Below the pieces are notes generated by a model, which ran no database searches, was not told the origin of the DNA, and worked only from the letters and a program-made list of their open reading frames with translations. Positions 8,301 through 15,306 of a stretch of DNA of 15,306 bases are shown here, one piece after another. A program made the position numbers and the translations under genes. Every line of letters begins with the position of its first letter. The first letter of the stretch is position 1. Source of the stretch: CAYMLL01 sp964390645 (GTDB lineage Bacteria > Planctomycetota > UBA8108); assembly GCA_964390645.1 (NCBI GenBank), contig CAYMLL010000188.1, positions 1 through 15,306 of the forward strand. The letters run 5' to 3'.

Positions 8301-11300
8301 CGGCCGTCACCTCGTCCACTCCGATCCGCTGCGCTGACGCTGCGAAGTGGGGGCGCCCCTCGAGAATCTGATCGATCAGGCGCGTCGTCGAGGCGCAGGG
8401 CCCCACCTCGACGAAGGTGCGTACGCCGTCGTCCCACGCGGCGCGTACGACGGCGCGGAAATCGAGGCTGTTGACCGCCTGCGCCAGGAGCGCGTCCGAG
8501 GCCGCTGCGTCGGAGAGCTCGTAGCGGCTACCGTGCGCTCCGCTGTAGTAGTCGACTCCCGCGGGCGGGGTCGTCGGGAGATCATGGAGATTGCGATAGG
8601 ATCCGGCGACGACGTCGACGATCTCGCAGTGGACAGTGGACGGTCGCGTCAACGGGATCCAGTTCGCGCCGAGCTTCTCCACGAGATCCAGGACCTCCTG
8701 TCGTCGTCCACCGACGACACACTCGTGTCCGGTGTTGACGATCAGGAGGTAGATGCGTTTGCGTTCCGCCAGCTCCTTCCGTACCTCGTCGGGACCTCGG
8801 TCGACGATGCCCGCCACCCAGTCGATGGGCTCGTCGGCAGGAAGCTGCCAGAGTCGACGAGCAGCGTCGTAAGGCGGAGCCAGCTCGGTCGAGAAGAGCG
8901 GCGAGGCAACCATTCGTCGGAGCATCTCGTCGCGTGCCGTCCATGCCCGCAGCGCGAAGAGCGCGGTGGTCTCTCCGAGGCTGTAGCCGATCGCGGCCTG
9001 CGGCGCGACGCCCAGCTGCCTCAGGAGATCGGCGAGGACCGTTCCGTGGGCGACCTGAGCCATGAGGAGGGTACGCGTGTCCGCTTCGAGCAGCTTGCCT
9101 TCGTCGGCATCCCAGACGACATCGCCAAGAAGCTGGCTTCGCAGGAAGAGGTTCTCGCGATCCTGGCGCTCGAGAATCTCCGGCCACCGGGCGGAGAGGC
9201 GTCGTCCCATCCCCGGGACCTCGTTGCCCGATCCGGGAAAGACGAACGCGAGCTTGCCCGTCGTCGAGAGGCGCGCTCGTTCCGGTCGCGCGAGGAAGAA
9301 TCTCTGACGTCCGTGGAAAGCGCTCGCCTCGGGAGGATCGCCGCGTAGGGCTCGCCGCGCACCGTCGATGAGCGAGAGCAGCTCGTCGCGGTCGCGTGCC
9401 ACGAACGCCGCGCTCGGCGGAGCGGTGTCTCGTCGCTGACGTTGACGCCAGGCACGGGCCAGTCGCGCGCCGCCCGAGACGCTCGAAGCGCGCGCAAACT
9501 GCGCCACTTCGTCGATCGAGTCGCCGAGCGAGGAGGCCGCGTCGGCGGGGACGAGGAACAGCCCGTCGGCCTCGTCGTCGAGCGGCTCGGCGAACGATCG
9601 GCCACCACGAGAGCTGGACTCGCCGCAGCCCTCTTCGAGAACCACATGGACGCAGTTTCCGTCGACGCTCATTCCGCTGACTCCCGCGCGGCGCGGACCC
9701 CGATGACGGTCACGCGCCCAGTAGCGTGGAGACGGCGGCAAGAGAAAGGGCGAGTCCGACGGGAGAGCCGCTCTGGAGCTCATCGGTGGGAGCACGCGAC
9801 GGTGAAGCGCGAGACAGGCTCGAACGACACCGGCGAGTCCACTGGCGGCGCCCGCGTGTCCGATCACGGCCTTGACGCTTCCGAGTGTGCACGTCGCGTG
9901 CCGCGTCGCTCGATCGTAGAAGCTCGTGAGAGCGTCCAGCTCGGCCGCGTCTTCCTGTGGGTTGCCGCTCCCGTGTGCCTCGACATGGTCGACGGCGCCC
10001 GGATCGACCTGGGCGTCAGCGTACGCTCGCTCGAGCGCGAGACGATAGGTCTCCGCCGGTGGCACGACGTCGGCGGGAGCGCCACCGGACGCCGAGCCGA
10101 ATCCGCGAACGACCGCATAGACGCGGTCCTCGTCGCGTCGAGCGTCTTCGAGTCGCTTGACGACCAGCGCGGCGCCACCTTCGCCGAAGACGGTCCCGTC
10201 GGCATCGGCCGAGAACGGGCGTGCCTGGCCGGATCGAGAGAACGGGCGTCCGGCGTGGGCACCCAGGAGCATTCGAACGTCGCCGGTGAGGTCGACGGCA
10301 CCGACGATCGCCTGGTCGAGCGCGTGCGACTGGAGCGCCCTCGTCGCGGTTTCGAGCGCCCGCAGGCCCGAGGTCTCCTCGCTCGAGACCGTCAAGCTCG
10401 GGCCTCCGATCTTGAACTCGCGCGCCACGCGGCTCGCGACAATCCCTCCGAGGGCGCCCATCGTGTGATTGGCGCTCAGCGCCGGACCGAACGCGTCTCG
10501 CAGAGCGTCTCCCCAGCGACGGACCTCTTCATCCGTCGCGGTCGGACACAGCCGCTTCGCCCACTCGCGGGCCTTGCGGATCAGCGACCAGCGTACGTGG
10601 AAGTCGGTCGTGTTCAGATCGAGTCCGATGCCGACGAACACTCCGGTACGTGGCCGGTGCTCGGCGTGCGCTCCCGCGTCCGCGACGGCATCGCCGGCGA
10701 GAAGAAGCATGAGAAGCTGCTGGGGTAGAGTCTCGGCGAGCTCCTTCGGGGGAATCCGGAAGCGATCGAGCGGGATGCGGAGGGAGTCGATCGGGTAGCC
10801 GCGCAGGGAGCGGGCGTCGACGCCGTCCGCTTCGAGCCAGCGGCTCTCGAGTGTGCCCCAGGAGCGCGGGGTGCTTGTCTCGTCGGCTTCTGCACCGTTC
10901 GAAACTTCCCCCAGGACCCGGCGGCCGAAGGACTCGAGACTCGTCCACTTTCCGAAGCTCGCCGCCATGCCGACGATCGCGATCGCCGGAGGCTCGGGTC
11001 TCTTCGGCCGTCCGGTGGAGATCTCGACGGCGTCGATGTCGCGTTTTCCGAGTGCGCCGGACCCCGTCTCGCCGTCCGGCCACTCCTCGATGAGGACGTG
11101 CGCGTTGATGCCACCGAAGCCGAACGCGCTCACTCCGGCCCGCAGTGGCTTGCCAGGGGCGCGTCGCTCCCACGGTCGCTCTCTGGTGAGCACGGCGAAG
11201 GGACTTCCGGAGAGCTCCACGCGCGGTGACGGTGAGCGAAAGTTGGCTGTCGGCGGCAAGACACGGTCACGCATCGCGAACAGCGTCTTCAGCAGGCCGG

Positions 11301-12429
11301 CAGCCCCGGCGGCGGTCAGGAGGTGTCCGATGTTCGACTTCACCGAACCGATCACGCACTGTCCGTTCCGCCACTCCTCGTGCTGCCAGAGGGAGCGCAG
11401 ACTGTTGAACTCGACCGCGTCGCCCCTCGGAGTTCCCGTCGCGTGGCATTCGTTGAGGTCGACGTCGCTCGGTCGCCAGCCAGCTTGCTCGTACGCGGCC
11501 CGCAGCGCTCGGAGCTGCCCTTCGCTTTCCGGCGCCAGCAGACTCCCTCCGACGTCGTTCGAGAGGCCGATGCCGCGGATCAGCGCCCAGACACGATCTC
11601 CGGCCCGCAGCGCATCGTCGAGTCGTCTGAGGACGAAGAACCCGGCTCCCTCGCCGACGACGAGTCCATCGCCTCGCAGATCGAACGGTGAGCACACACC
11701 GGTGGGGGAGAGCGCGCGAAGCTGCGAGAATCCCATCTGCGTGTAGAGGCAATCCGGTCGGGAAACGCCGCCGGTGATCATCGCGTCCGCGCGACCCGCT
11801 TGCAGCTCGCGTACCGCCATTTGCAGGGCGTAAAGAGATGACGCGCAGGCTGCATCGAGAGTGTACGCGCCACCACCGATGCCGAGGGCACGCGCGAGGA
11901 GACCGGCCGGCAGACCTGCCGGGTAGCGGTTCAACGGGTGTGTCCGGTGATCGAGCGGCAAGGCCTCACCGAGGACTGTCTCCTCCAACGTCCGTCCGAG
12001 AGTCTCGCGTGCGAGGGCCGACGCGGTCTCCGTCGGCAGGACGATGTTCCCGATGACCACGCCGATTCGCGAGCGATCTACCCCATCGAGGTGGCAATCG
12101 TCGAGAGCCGCCTTGCCGGCGCAGAGCGCGAACGCGAAGAGAGGGTCCAGCTCGTCGACGAGCGCCTTGTCGATCGCGAGTCCGTCGAGCTGGGGCGAGA
12201 AGCTCTCGATGAAGCAGCCGCGCAAGGAGTCGACCCGATCCGCGCCACCGGGACGTTCTCCTCGAACCTCGTCCGTCGAGAGATACCAGCGCTCGGGAGG
12301 AACTTCGCGCACCGCGGTCGAGCCGTCGCGGACGTTCCGCCAGAACTCTTCGAGGTCCCTGGCGCCCGGCAGGACTCCTCCGATCCCGACGATGGCGACG
12401 GCAGTGTCAGGATTGCGGGGCCCGGTCAT
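5398..12429 (-). CDS. pfaC: PfaB/PfaC-type PUFA synthase fusion: KS-CLF-AT-DH-DH (2343 aa)
   Basis: A single 2343-residue frame. Residues 10-450 are a ketosynthase with nucleophile C195 (DAACASS), H329 (CHATGTP) and H369 (KSNIGH). Residues 482-930 are a second KS fold in which the cysteine position reads SSEE (E685 for Cys), so it is a chain-length factor. Residues 1060-1395 are an acyltransferase with S1150 in GYSLGE and H1267. A low-complexity Ala/Pro/Ser linker follows (about 1405-1475). Two FabA-like double-hotdog dehydratases come next. The first has an inactive half at about 1585-1725 and an active half with H1838 (HFSDDQVMPG) and E1852. The second has an inactive half at about 2015-2160 and an active half with H2240 (HFFQDPVWPG) and E2254. 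The order equals myxobacterial Pfa3 without the terminal acyltransferase (AGPAT). It extends the chain and sets cis double bonds together with PfaA and the absent PfaD enoyl reductase. The ATG at 12429 has GAGGA nine bases upstream; the gene ends in TGA ten bases before oleA. Confidence 0.93.
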   Translation of the reverse strand: MTGPRNPDTAVAIVGIGGVLPGARDLEEFWRNVRDGSTAVREVPPERWYLSTDEVRGERPGGADRVDSLRGCFIESFSPQLDGLAIDKALVDELDPLFAFALCAGKAALDDCHLDGVDRSRIGVVIGNIVLPTETASALARETLGRTLEETVLGEALPLDHRTHPLNRYPAGLPAGLLARALGIGGGAYTLDAACASSLYALQMAVRELQAGRADAMITGGVSRPDCLYTQMGFSQLRALSPTGVCSPFDLRGDGLVVGEGAGFFVLRRLDDALRAGDRVWALIRGIGLSNDVGGSLLAPESEGQLRALRAAYEQAGWRPSDVDLNECHATGTPRGDAVEFNSLRSLWQHEEWRNGQCVIGSVKSNIGHLLTAAGAAGLLKTLFAMRDRVLPPTANFRSPSPRVELSGSPFAVLTRERPWERRAPGKPLRAGVSAFGFGGINAHVLIEEWPDGETGSGALGKRDIDAVEISTGRPKRPEPPAIAIVGMAASFGKWTSLESFGRRVLGEVSNGAEADETSTPRSWGTLESRWLEADGVDARSLRGYPIDSLRIPLDRFRIPPKELAETLPQQLLMLLLAGDAVADAGAHAEHRPRTGVFVGIGLDLNTTDFHVRWSLIRKAREWAKRLCPTATDEEVRRWGDALRDAFGPALSANHTMGALGGIVASRVAREFKIGGPSLTVSSEETSGLRALETATRALQSHALDQAIVGAVDLTGDVRMLLGAHAGRPFSRSGQARPFSADADGTVFGEGGAALVVKRLEDARRDEDRVYAVVRGFGSASGGAPADVVPPAETYRLALERAYADAQVDPGAVDHVEAHGSGNPQEDAAELDALTSFYDRATRHATCTLGSVKAVIGHAGAASGLAGVVRACLALHRRVLPPMSSRAALPSDSPFLLPPSPRYWARDRHRGPRRAGVSGMSVDGNCVHVVLEEGCGESSSRGGRSFAEPLDDEADGLFLVPADAASSLGDSIDEVAQFARASSVSGGARLARAWRQRQRRDTAPPSAAFVARDRDELLSLIDGARRALRGDPPEASAFHGRQRFFLARPERARLSTTGKLAFVFPGSGNEVPGMGRRLSARWPEILERQDRENLFLRSQLLGDVVWDADEGKLLEADTRTLLMAQVAHGTVLADLLRQLGVAPQAAIGYSLGETTALFALRAWTARDEMLRRMVASPLFSTELAPPYDAARRLWQLPADEPIDWVAGIVDRGPDEVRKELAERKRIYLLIVNTGHECVVGGRRQEVLDLVEKLGANWIPLTRPSTVHCEIVDVVAGSYRNLHDLPTTPPAGVDYYSGAHGSRYELSDAAASDALLAQAVNSLDFRAVVRAAWDDGVRTFVEVGPCASTTRLIDQILEGRPHFAASAQRIGVDEVTAVLELLAALAVEGFPIEIDVLYPGERGDDGEKMLAESPALTVTPGGAPLRLPQAPARYPSPAAAAVPSGPESGEQGAGFAVAASPSLTSPSGSRSAASHVELGPLFQQTLATQLAVSSAHQRFLETWDKLAGTYAHALESRADNRVEEPRLEQRLEKGPGTPTSARHEVLEPTARSIALDRDQCLEFAIGSIANVLGAEFAPIDAHPTRVRLPDEPLMLVDRILTIEGEPRSLTTGRVVTEHDVLRGGWYLDANRLPTCIAVEAGQADLFLSGYLGIDFETRGLAMYRLLDAEVTFHGGLPQAGEVVRYDIRIERFFRQGSTWLFRFQFDSTVNGEPFLTMRKGCAGFFTSAELAAGTGILRKRLDLEPQPGKLPDDWRELAPFGPASFDRAALAALRRGEPAACFGSHFARLPLARPQRLPAGRLRLLDEISLLEPDRGRHGLGRIRGEADIRPGDWFLTCHFSDDQVMPGTLMYESCLHTLRVYLMRLGWIGEEDEVVCEPVAGVTSQLKCRGQVTETTQRVTYEVEIKELGYRPEPYAIADALMYADGKPIVEIRDMSVQLTGLTRERVEALWDTAAPQPVSRPVGTPLARRIVSASTTAQERPAPLFDRDRILAIATRKPSEPFGEPYRVLDEERIIARLPGPPYQFLDRITEIRAEPWKMVAGGDIVAEYDVPPDAWYFEANRQEEMPFAALLEIALQPCGWLAAYLGSALTSDSDLSFRNLGGNAVLHAPVTSRCGTLATHVKITRVSSSGGMIIQNYQFSVSSASGPVYSGDTYFGYFSKAALGQQVGLRDARLHEPDDAERAAATSLLFPSAAPFPDERLRMLDRIDALTLTGGPYGEGFVRGGKDVRADEWFFAAHFFQDPVWPGSLGLEAFLQLLKVFAASRWGAEDTSRLGFATIAPGQTHHWEYRGQVIPRDRHVTVEASIREVDDSKCQIRADGFLTVDGRIIYQMSDFCARLRT
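7761..7784. repeat. 10-base direct duplication in the AT-DH linker region
   Basis: Two adjacent copies of cgcgatcgag plus a trailing cgcg. The unit length is not a multiple of three, yet the frame continues, so the two copies encode different residues (around ARSIALDRDQ, about 1549-1558). It lies in the poorly conserved stretch before the first dehydratase and probably reflects drift in a linker. Confidence 0.5.
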
Positions 12430-12438
12430 TTCGCGGAG

Positions 12439-12443
12439 TCCTC
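12439..12443 (-). promoter_or_regulatory. Ribosome binding site of the KS-CLF-AT-DH-DH gene
   Basis: GAGGA with a nine-base spacer to the ATG at 12429, within the 46-base gap after the pfaA stop. No hairpin with a U-run is visible in that gap, so read-through from pfaA is expected. Confidence 0.6.
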
Positions 12444-12475
12444 GTCTTCGGCAGCGTGTCGATCAGATCGCGTTG

Positions 12476-15306
12476 CTATGGCAGCAGCTGCTGCGACACC
12501 TGATTGCGACGAAAGGCGTCGCAGAGCGACGGATCGATGACACACTCGTAGCTGGTCATGGTCGCCACGACGTCCCGGTTGGCATCGAGGAACTCGATGT
12601 CCGCGATGGCGTTGTGCTCGGTGTGCTTGCGGATCGCGATGACGATGTCGACGCCGTCACGCGGGAAGGTCTGTCGGTGCTGTCGGAAGCTTCCAGCCGA
12701 ACAGGGGAGAGATCCCGCGCCGCGCTCCTCGTAGCTCCACAGGATCATCAGCTGAAATGCGCAGTCGATGGCCAGCGGGTCGCTGAGCCAAACGCTCCGC
12801 AGCGGGTCGCTGATCCAGTCCTGCGGCGGAGGCGCACTCTTCACGCGTGCGGCGATGCCTTCCTCGGCGAAGCCTGTGACGGTCTCGATTCCCTGGAAGT
12901 CGGAACCGTGGAAGAGCACGTCGGTGTACATCGCCGCGCGCGAGCGGTTGTAGGGTTGCGCGGGCGCCTCGAGCCGCGGTCGAGGGGCGACGCCATGACG
13001 CGGTGCGAGGACCATCGTGGCTCGGGCGTGGAGGATTTCGCGTCCGTCCCGGCGGCGACTACGCAACTCGGCAGCAACCCGCCAGGAGTTGCCGTCCCTT
13101 CGTGCCCTTCCTGCATGGATGCGCAGAGTCGTCGGACGGGTCTCGTCGACGATGACGCCCTTGAGCGTGCCAACATCGGCGACGCCGGAGAAGACGAGGC
13201 CGGGGTTCCGCTGTACCGCGCCGTGTGCGAGCCACTCGATGACCATCGCCATGGGAAGCACCGGTCGTCGATCGATCACGTGCGAACGCAGAAACGGAAA
13301 GCGCTCCAGATCGAGGACACGCTCGAAACAGTGGGAAAGGCCCTCCTCGAGCGGGACCACAGCGGCGCCGTGGCTCGGTCGTTCCAGGCGTGGCCCGGAC
13401 GCCGCCGCGGACGGGCTCGGCACTCTCTTGCTCGGTGGCTCGGAGGTCCGGGAACGTCCGAAGACGACGACCTCGACGGCACCGTCGGCGGCGTCCAGCT
13501 CGAGAGCGAGGTGCTGGGCGCCGGCGGCGAGCGGGATCAGCTCGGTGCCTTCCCGCCGAAAGAGGCCCGCGAGGGCTGGCGTCACCATTCCTCCCTCCCA
13601 CGGTCCCCAGTTGACGGAAACGACCCGGCAATCGCTGCGGCGGCGCGCCTCCAGCTGAGCCAGCTTGTTGAGCACCTCGTTGGCCATGGCGTAGTCGCTC
13701 TGGCCTCGTCGACCGAAGCGCGCGGTGGATGACGAGAAGAGGGCCAGGAGGGAGAGGTCGTCCGCCGCCGTGGCCGCGAGGAGGTTCTCGAGTCCGAGGA
13801 CCTTCGTGTCGTAAACGAGGTCGAGCTGCTCGGCGGTCTTCTCGAGGATGAGACAGTCCGCCAGCACGCCTGCTCCGTGAACGACTCCGCGCACGGGGCC
13901 CGTGGCGCGCGCTTCGTCCACCGCCGCGCGAACGCTCGCGGCGTCGCGGATGTCGAGTGCCCGGTAGAGCACGCGCCCACCGGCTTCCTCGATCCGCCGG
14001 AAGGTCGCATCGATCTCCCGTGCCGCGCGCACGCGGCGGAACTGCTCCTCGATCTCGCGTGGCGTGGGAGGAGATCCGGTCGCGCTGTTGATTCTACGAG
14101 CCAGAGCCGCCTTGATGGCCGCTTCGTCGGCGAGCCCCGTGAGCCACTCCGGTTCGTCCTCCGGCAACGCGCTGCGCCCGAGAAGGAGGAACGTCGCGCC
14201 GCTGCGTCTCGCGAGCTCGATGCAGGTCTCTGCCGTGACGCCACGCGCGCCGCCGCTCACGACGACAACGTCGCCGGGCTGAAGCGACCTCGGGGCGGGC
14301 GTCAGGTCGACCCCGAGGTCGTGTCGCTCGAGATCGATCGTGAACCGCTCGCCCGCGCGATATCCGACTTCGACCGGCCCGTCCGTCGTGAGCTCCTCGA
14401 CCACCGCGGCCGCCAGTTCGCCGGCATCCCTCTGCTTCGCGAGATCCAGTGCCGGGAGATCCAGAGCCTTGACCTGCAGGTTCGGGAACTCGATCTGCAC
14501 CGTCTTGGCTAATCCGACGAGCGCGCCGGTTCGCGGTGCGGTCACGGGCGACGTCGAGTCCAGCCCGAAAGTTCCGCCGAGACGGGAGACCAGAAGAAGG
14601 GCGGCCGCGCCGTTCTTCGAAGCGCTCTCGAGCGCAGGAAGCACCGACTGAACGAGGCGGAAGGAGGTCTTGACCGCAGGGTCGTCGAACCGATCGCCTG
14701 CCGGCGCGACGATGATCAGACCGCGGAAGTTCGCCGGCGGATTCGAAGGCAGCGGGGACGTGAGCCCGAGGATCCGGGGCTCGAGCTCTTCGAGGCGGAG
14801 ACGTTCCGCGACGGACTGTGTCAAGGCGTCGTCGTCGCCCGCGACCCAGATCGCGTCTCCTGCGCTCAGACCTGATCGCGGGCGTGCGCTGTCGAGGGAA
14901 CGAAGACGGACACAGGATCGTGCCAGCGGAGCGCTCGCCGTCTCACTCGCCGTCTCACTCGCCGTCTCACTCGTCGTCGAGGACTTCGGGGACACGTCCG
15001 AAGGCTCCGCGGATACGGTGGTGGCGACGGCGGGGGGCGGCGTGCTCCGCGAGGTCGGCACGGTTTCCGCCGCCGGCGCGATTTCCGCGGGAGCCGGCGG
15101 TGCGGCTGGCGCGTCGCAGAGATGGTCGACGACGTCGCGGAGCGTCTCGAGGCTCCCGAGATTCTCCGAGTCGACCGAACGCATGCCCGGTACGCGCTCC
15201 TGGAGAGCGGAGAGGATCTCGACGCGCTTGATGGAGTCGATGCCGAGATCGGCGTCGAGTCCCATGTCGAGCTCGAGCATCTCGGCGGGATAGCCGGTCT
15301 TCTCGG
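12476..15306 (-). CDS. pfaA: PfaA-like polyunsaturated fatty acid synthase, C-terminal part (ACP-KR-DH), 5' end outside window
   Basis: This is the C-terminal 942 codons of a multidomain PUFA synthase; the reading frame is open to the right edge, so the KS, AT and further ACPs expected upstream are not visible. Residues are numbered from the first ATG in the window (15280), which is internal. An ACP comes first: the motif LGIDSIKRVEIL around residues 12-23, with phosphopantetheine serine S16, is the standard PfaA ACP signature. A Ser/Thr/Glu/Pro-rich linker (about 56-125) follows, then a ketoreductase. The KR has NADPH motif SGGARGV (342-348), a serine cluster SSS (516-518), Y530 and N534. 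A PKS-type dehydratase half begins at H667 (HVIDRRPVLP), and its second half carries DCAFQ with D839. The order ACP-KR-DH matches the end of PfaA/Pfa2. The protein should reduce and dehydrate beta-ketoacyl-ACP intermediates in the cytosol. It ends in TAG, 46 bases before the next synthase gene. The family assignment is strong; the number of ACPs is unknown. Confidence 0.93.
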   Translation of the reverse strand, partial: EKTGYPAEMLELDMGLDADLGIDSIKRVEILSALQERVPGMRSVDSENLGSLETLRDVVDHLCDAPAAPPAPAEIAPAAETVPTSRSTPPPAVATTVSAEPSDVSPKSSTTSETASETASETASAPLARSCVRLRSLDSARPRSGLSAGDAIWVAGDDDALTQSVAERLRLEELEPRILGLTSPLPSNPPANFRGLIIVAPAGDRFDDPAVKTSFRLVQSVLPALESASKNGAAALLLVSRLGGTFGLDSTSPVTAPRTGALVGLAKTVQIEFPNLQVKALDLPALDLAKQRDAGELAAAVVEELTTDGPVEVGYRAGERFTIDLERHDLGVDLTPAPRSLQPGDVVVVSGGARGVTAETCIELARRSGATFLLLGRSALPEDEPEWLTGLADEAAIKAALARRINSATGSPPTPREIEEQFRRVRAAREIDATFRRIEEAGGRVLYRALDIRDAASVRAAVDEARATGPVRGVVHGAGVLADCLILEKTAEQLDLVYDTKVLGLENLLAATAADDLSLLALFSSSTARFGRRGQSDYAMANEVLNKLAQLEARRRSDCRVVSVNWGPWEGGMVTPALAGLFRREGTELIPLAAGAQHLALELDAADGAVEVVVFGRSRTSEPPSKRVPSPSAAASGPRLERPSHGAAVVPLEEGLSHCFERVLDLERFPFLRSHVIDRRPVLPMAMVIEWLAHGAVQRNPGLVFSGVADVGTLKGVIVDETRPTTLRIHAGRARRDGNSWRVAAELRSRRRDGREILHARATMVLAPRHGVAPRPRLEAPAQPYNRSRAAMYTDVLFHGSDFQGIETVTGFAEEGIAARVKSAPPPQDWISDPLRSVWLSDPLAIDCAFQLMILWSYEERGAGSLPCSAGSFRQHRQTFPRDGVDIVIAIRKHTEHNAIADIEFLDANRDVVATMTSYECVIDPSLCDAFRRNQVSQQLLP
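14934..14973 (-). repeat. 12-base tandem repeat in the PfaA ACP-KR linker
   Basis: Three perfect copies of ctcgccgtctca (plus strand) followed by a partial fourth. The unit is in frame and encodes the tetrapeptide ETAS three times in the Ser/Thr/Glu-rich linker between the ACP and the ketoreductase. Copy-number change would lengthen or shorten the linker by four residues without breaking the frame. Confidence 0.85.

Noticed and set aside
9442..10728. 428-codon plus-strand ORF opposite the CLF
   Set aside because: Lies wholly inside the KS-CLF-AT-DH-DH gene, whose motifs are intact; no family resemblance in the antisense product.
12044..13732. 562-codon plus-strand ORF across the pfaA/pfaC junction
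   Set aside because: Antisense to two well-supported genes with conserved motifs; its translation is Arg/Ser-rich without recognisable domains, as expected from a GC-rich shadow frame.
1..15306. CRISPR array, tRNA, rRNA, IS element or attachment site
   Set aside because: No regularly spaced repeats, no tRNA-like or rRNA-like stretch, no transposase motif and no flanking direct repeats were seen; nearly all bases are coding.

Overview
The window holds seven genes, all on the minus strand and packed head to tail. It is best read from right to left (15306 to 1) as the central and distal part of one operon. The DNA is visibly GC-rich. The PUFA-synthase architecture (ketosynthase, chain-length-factor, acyltransferase and two dehydratase units on one polypeptide) resembles the Pfa3 layout known from myxobacteria. 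OleB and OleC are separate proteins, unlike the OleBC fusions of Actinobacteria. A high-GC Gram-negative bacterium such as a myxobacterium or a related deep-branching lineage is plausible, but the window has no rRNA or other marker to settle this.

Layout in transcription order: (1) 15306-12476, the C-terminal part of a PfaA-like PUFA synthase (last ACP, ketoreductase, PKS-type dehydratase), running off the right edge; (2) 12429-5398, a 2343-residue PfaB/PfaC fusion (KS, chain-length factor, AT, two FabA-like double-hotdog dehydratases); (3) 5387-4326 oleA; (4) 4243-3350 oleB; (5) 3353-1695 oleC; (6) 1698-628 oleD; (7) 575-1, an Sfp-type phosphopantetheinyl transferase running off the left edge. 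Gaps are 46, 10, 82, -4, -4 and 52 bases. oleB/oleC and oleC/oleD overlap by four bases (GTGA), which points to translational coupling. No intergenic stretch exceeds 100 bases, and no terminator, promoter, tRNA, CRISPR array or mobile element was found inside the window.

The genes form a coherent pathway. The PUFA synthase would build a polyunsaturated acyl chain, and the PPTase would arm its ACPs. OleA would join two acyl chains head to head into a beta-keto acid. OleD would reduce this to a beta-hydroxy acid, OleC would close it to a beta-lactone, and OleB would decarboxylate it to an internal alkene. Linking PUFA synthesis to head-to-head olefin synthesis is known metabolically from marine Shewanella (hentriacontanonaene). 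Here the two machineries appear physically welded into one operon with their own activating enzyme, which suggests a dedicated polyunsaturated-hydrocarbon factory. The enoyl reductase (PfaD) and the N-terminal KS-AT-ACP part of PfaA are not in the window and should lie upstream or elsewhere.

Smaller points: a 7-codon mini-ORF with a good Shine-Dalgarno sits in frame just upstream of the PPTase; a 12-base tandem repeat lies in the PfaA ACP-KR linker; and the AT of the fusion protein seems to lack the arginine that normally selects malonyl.
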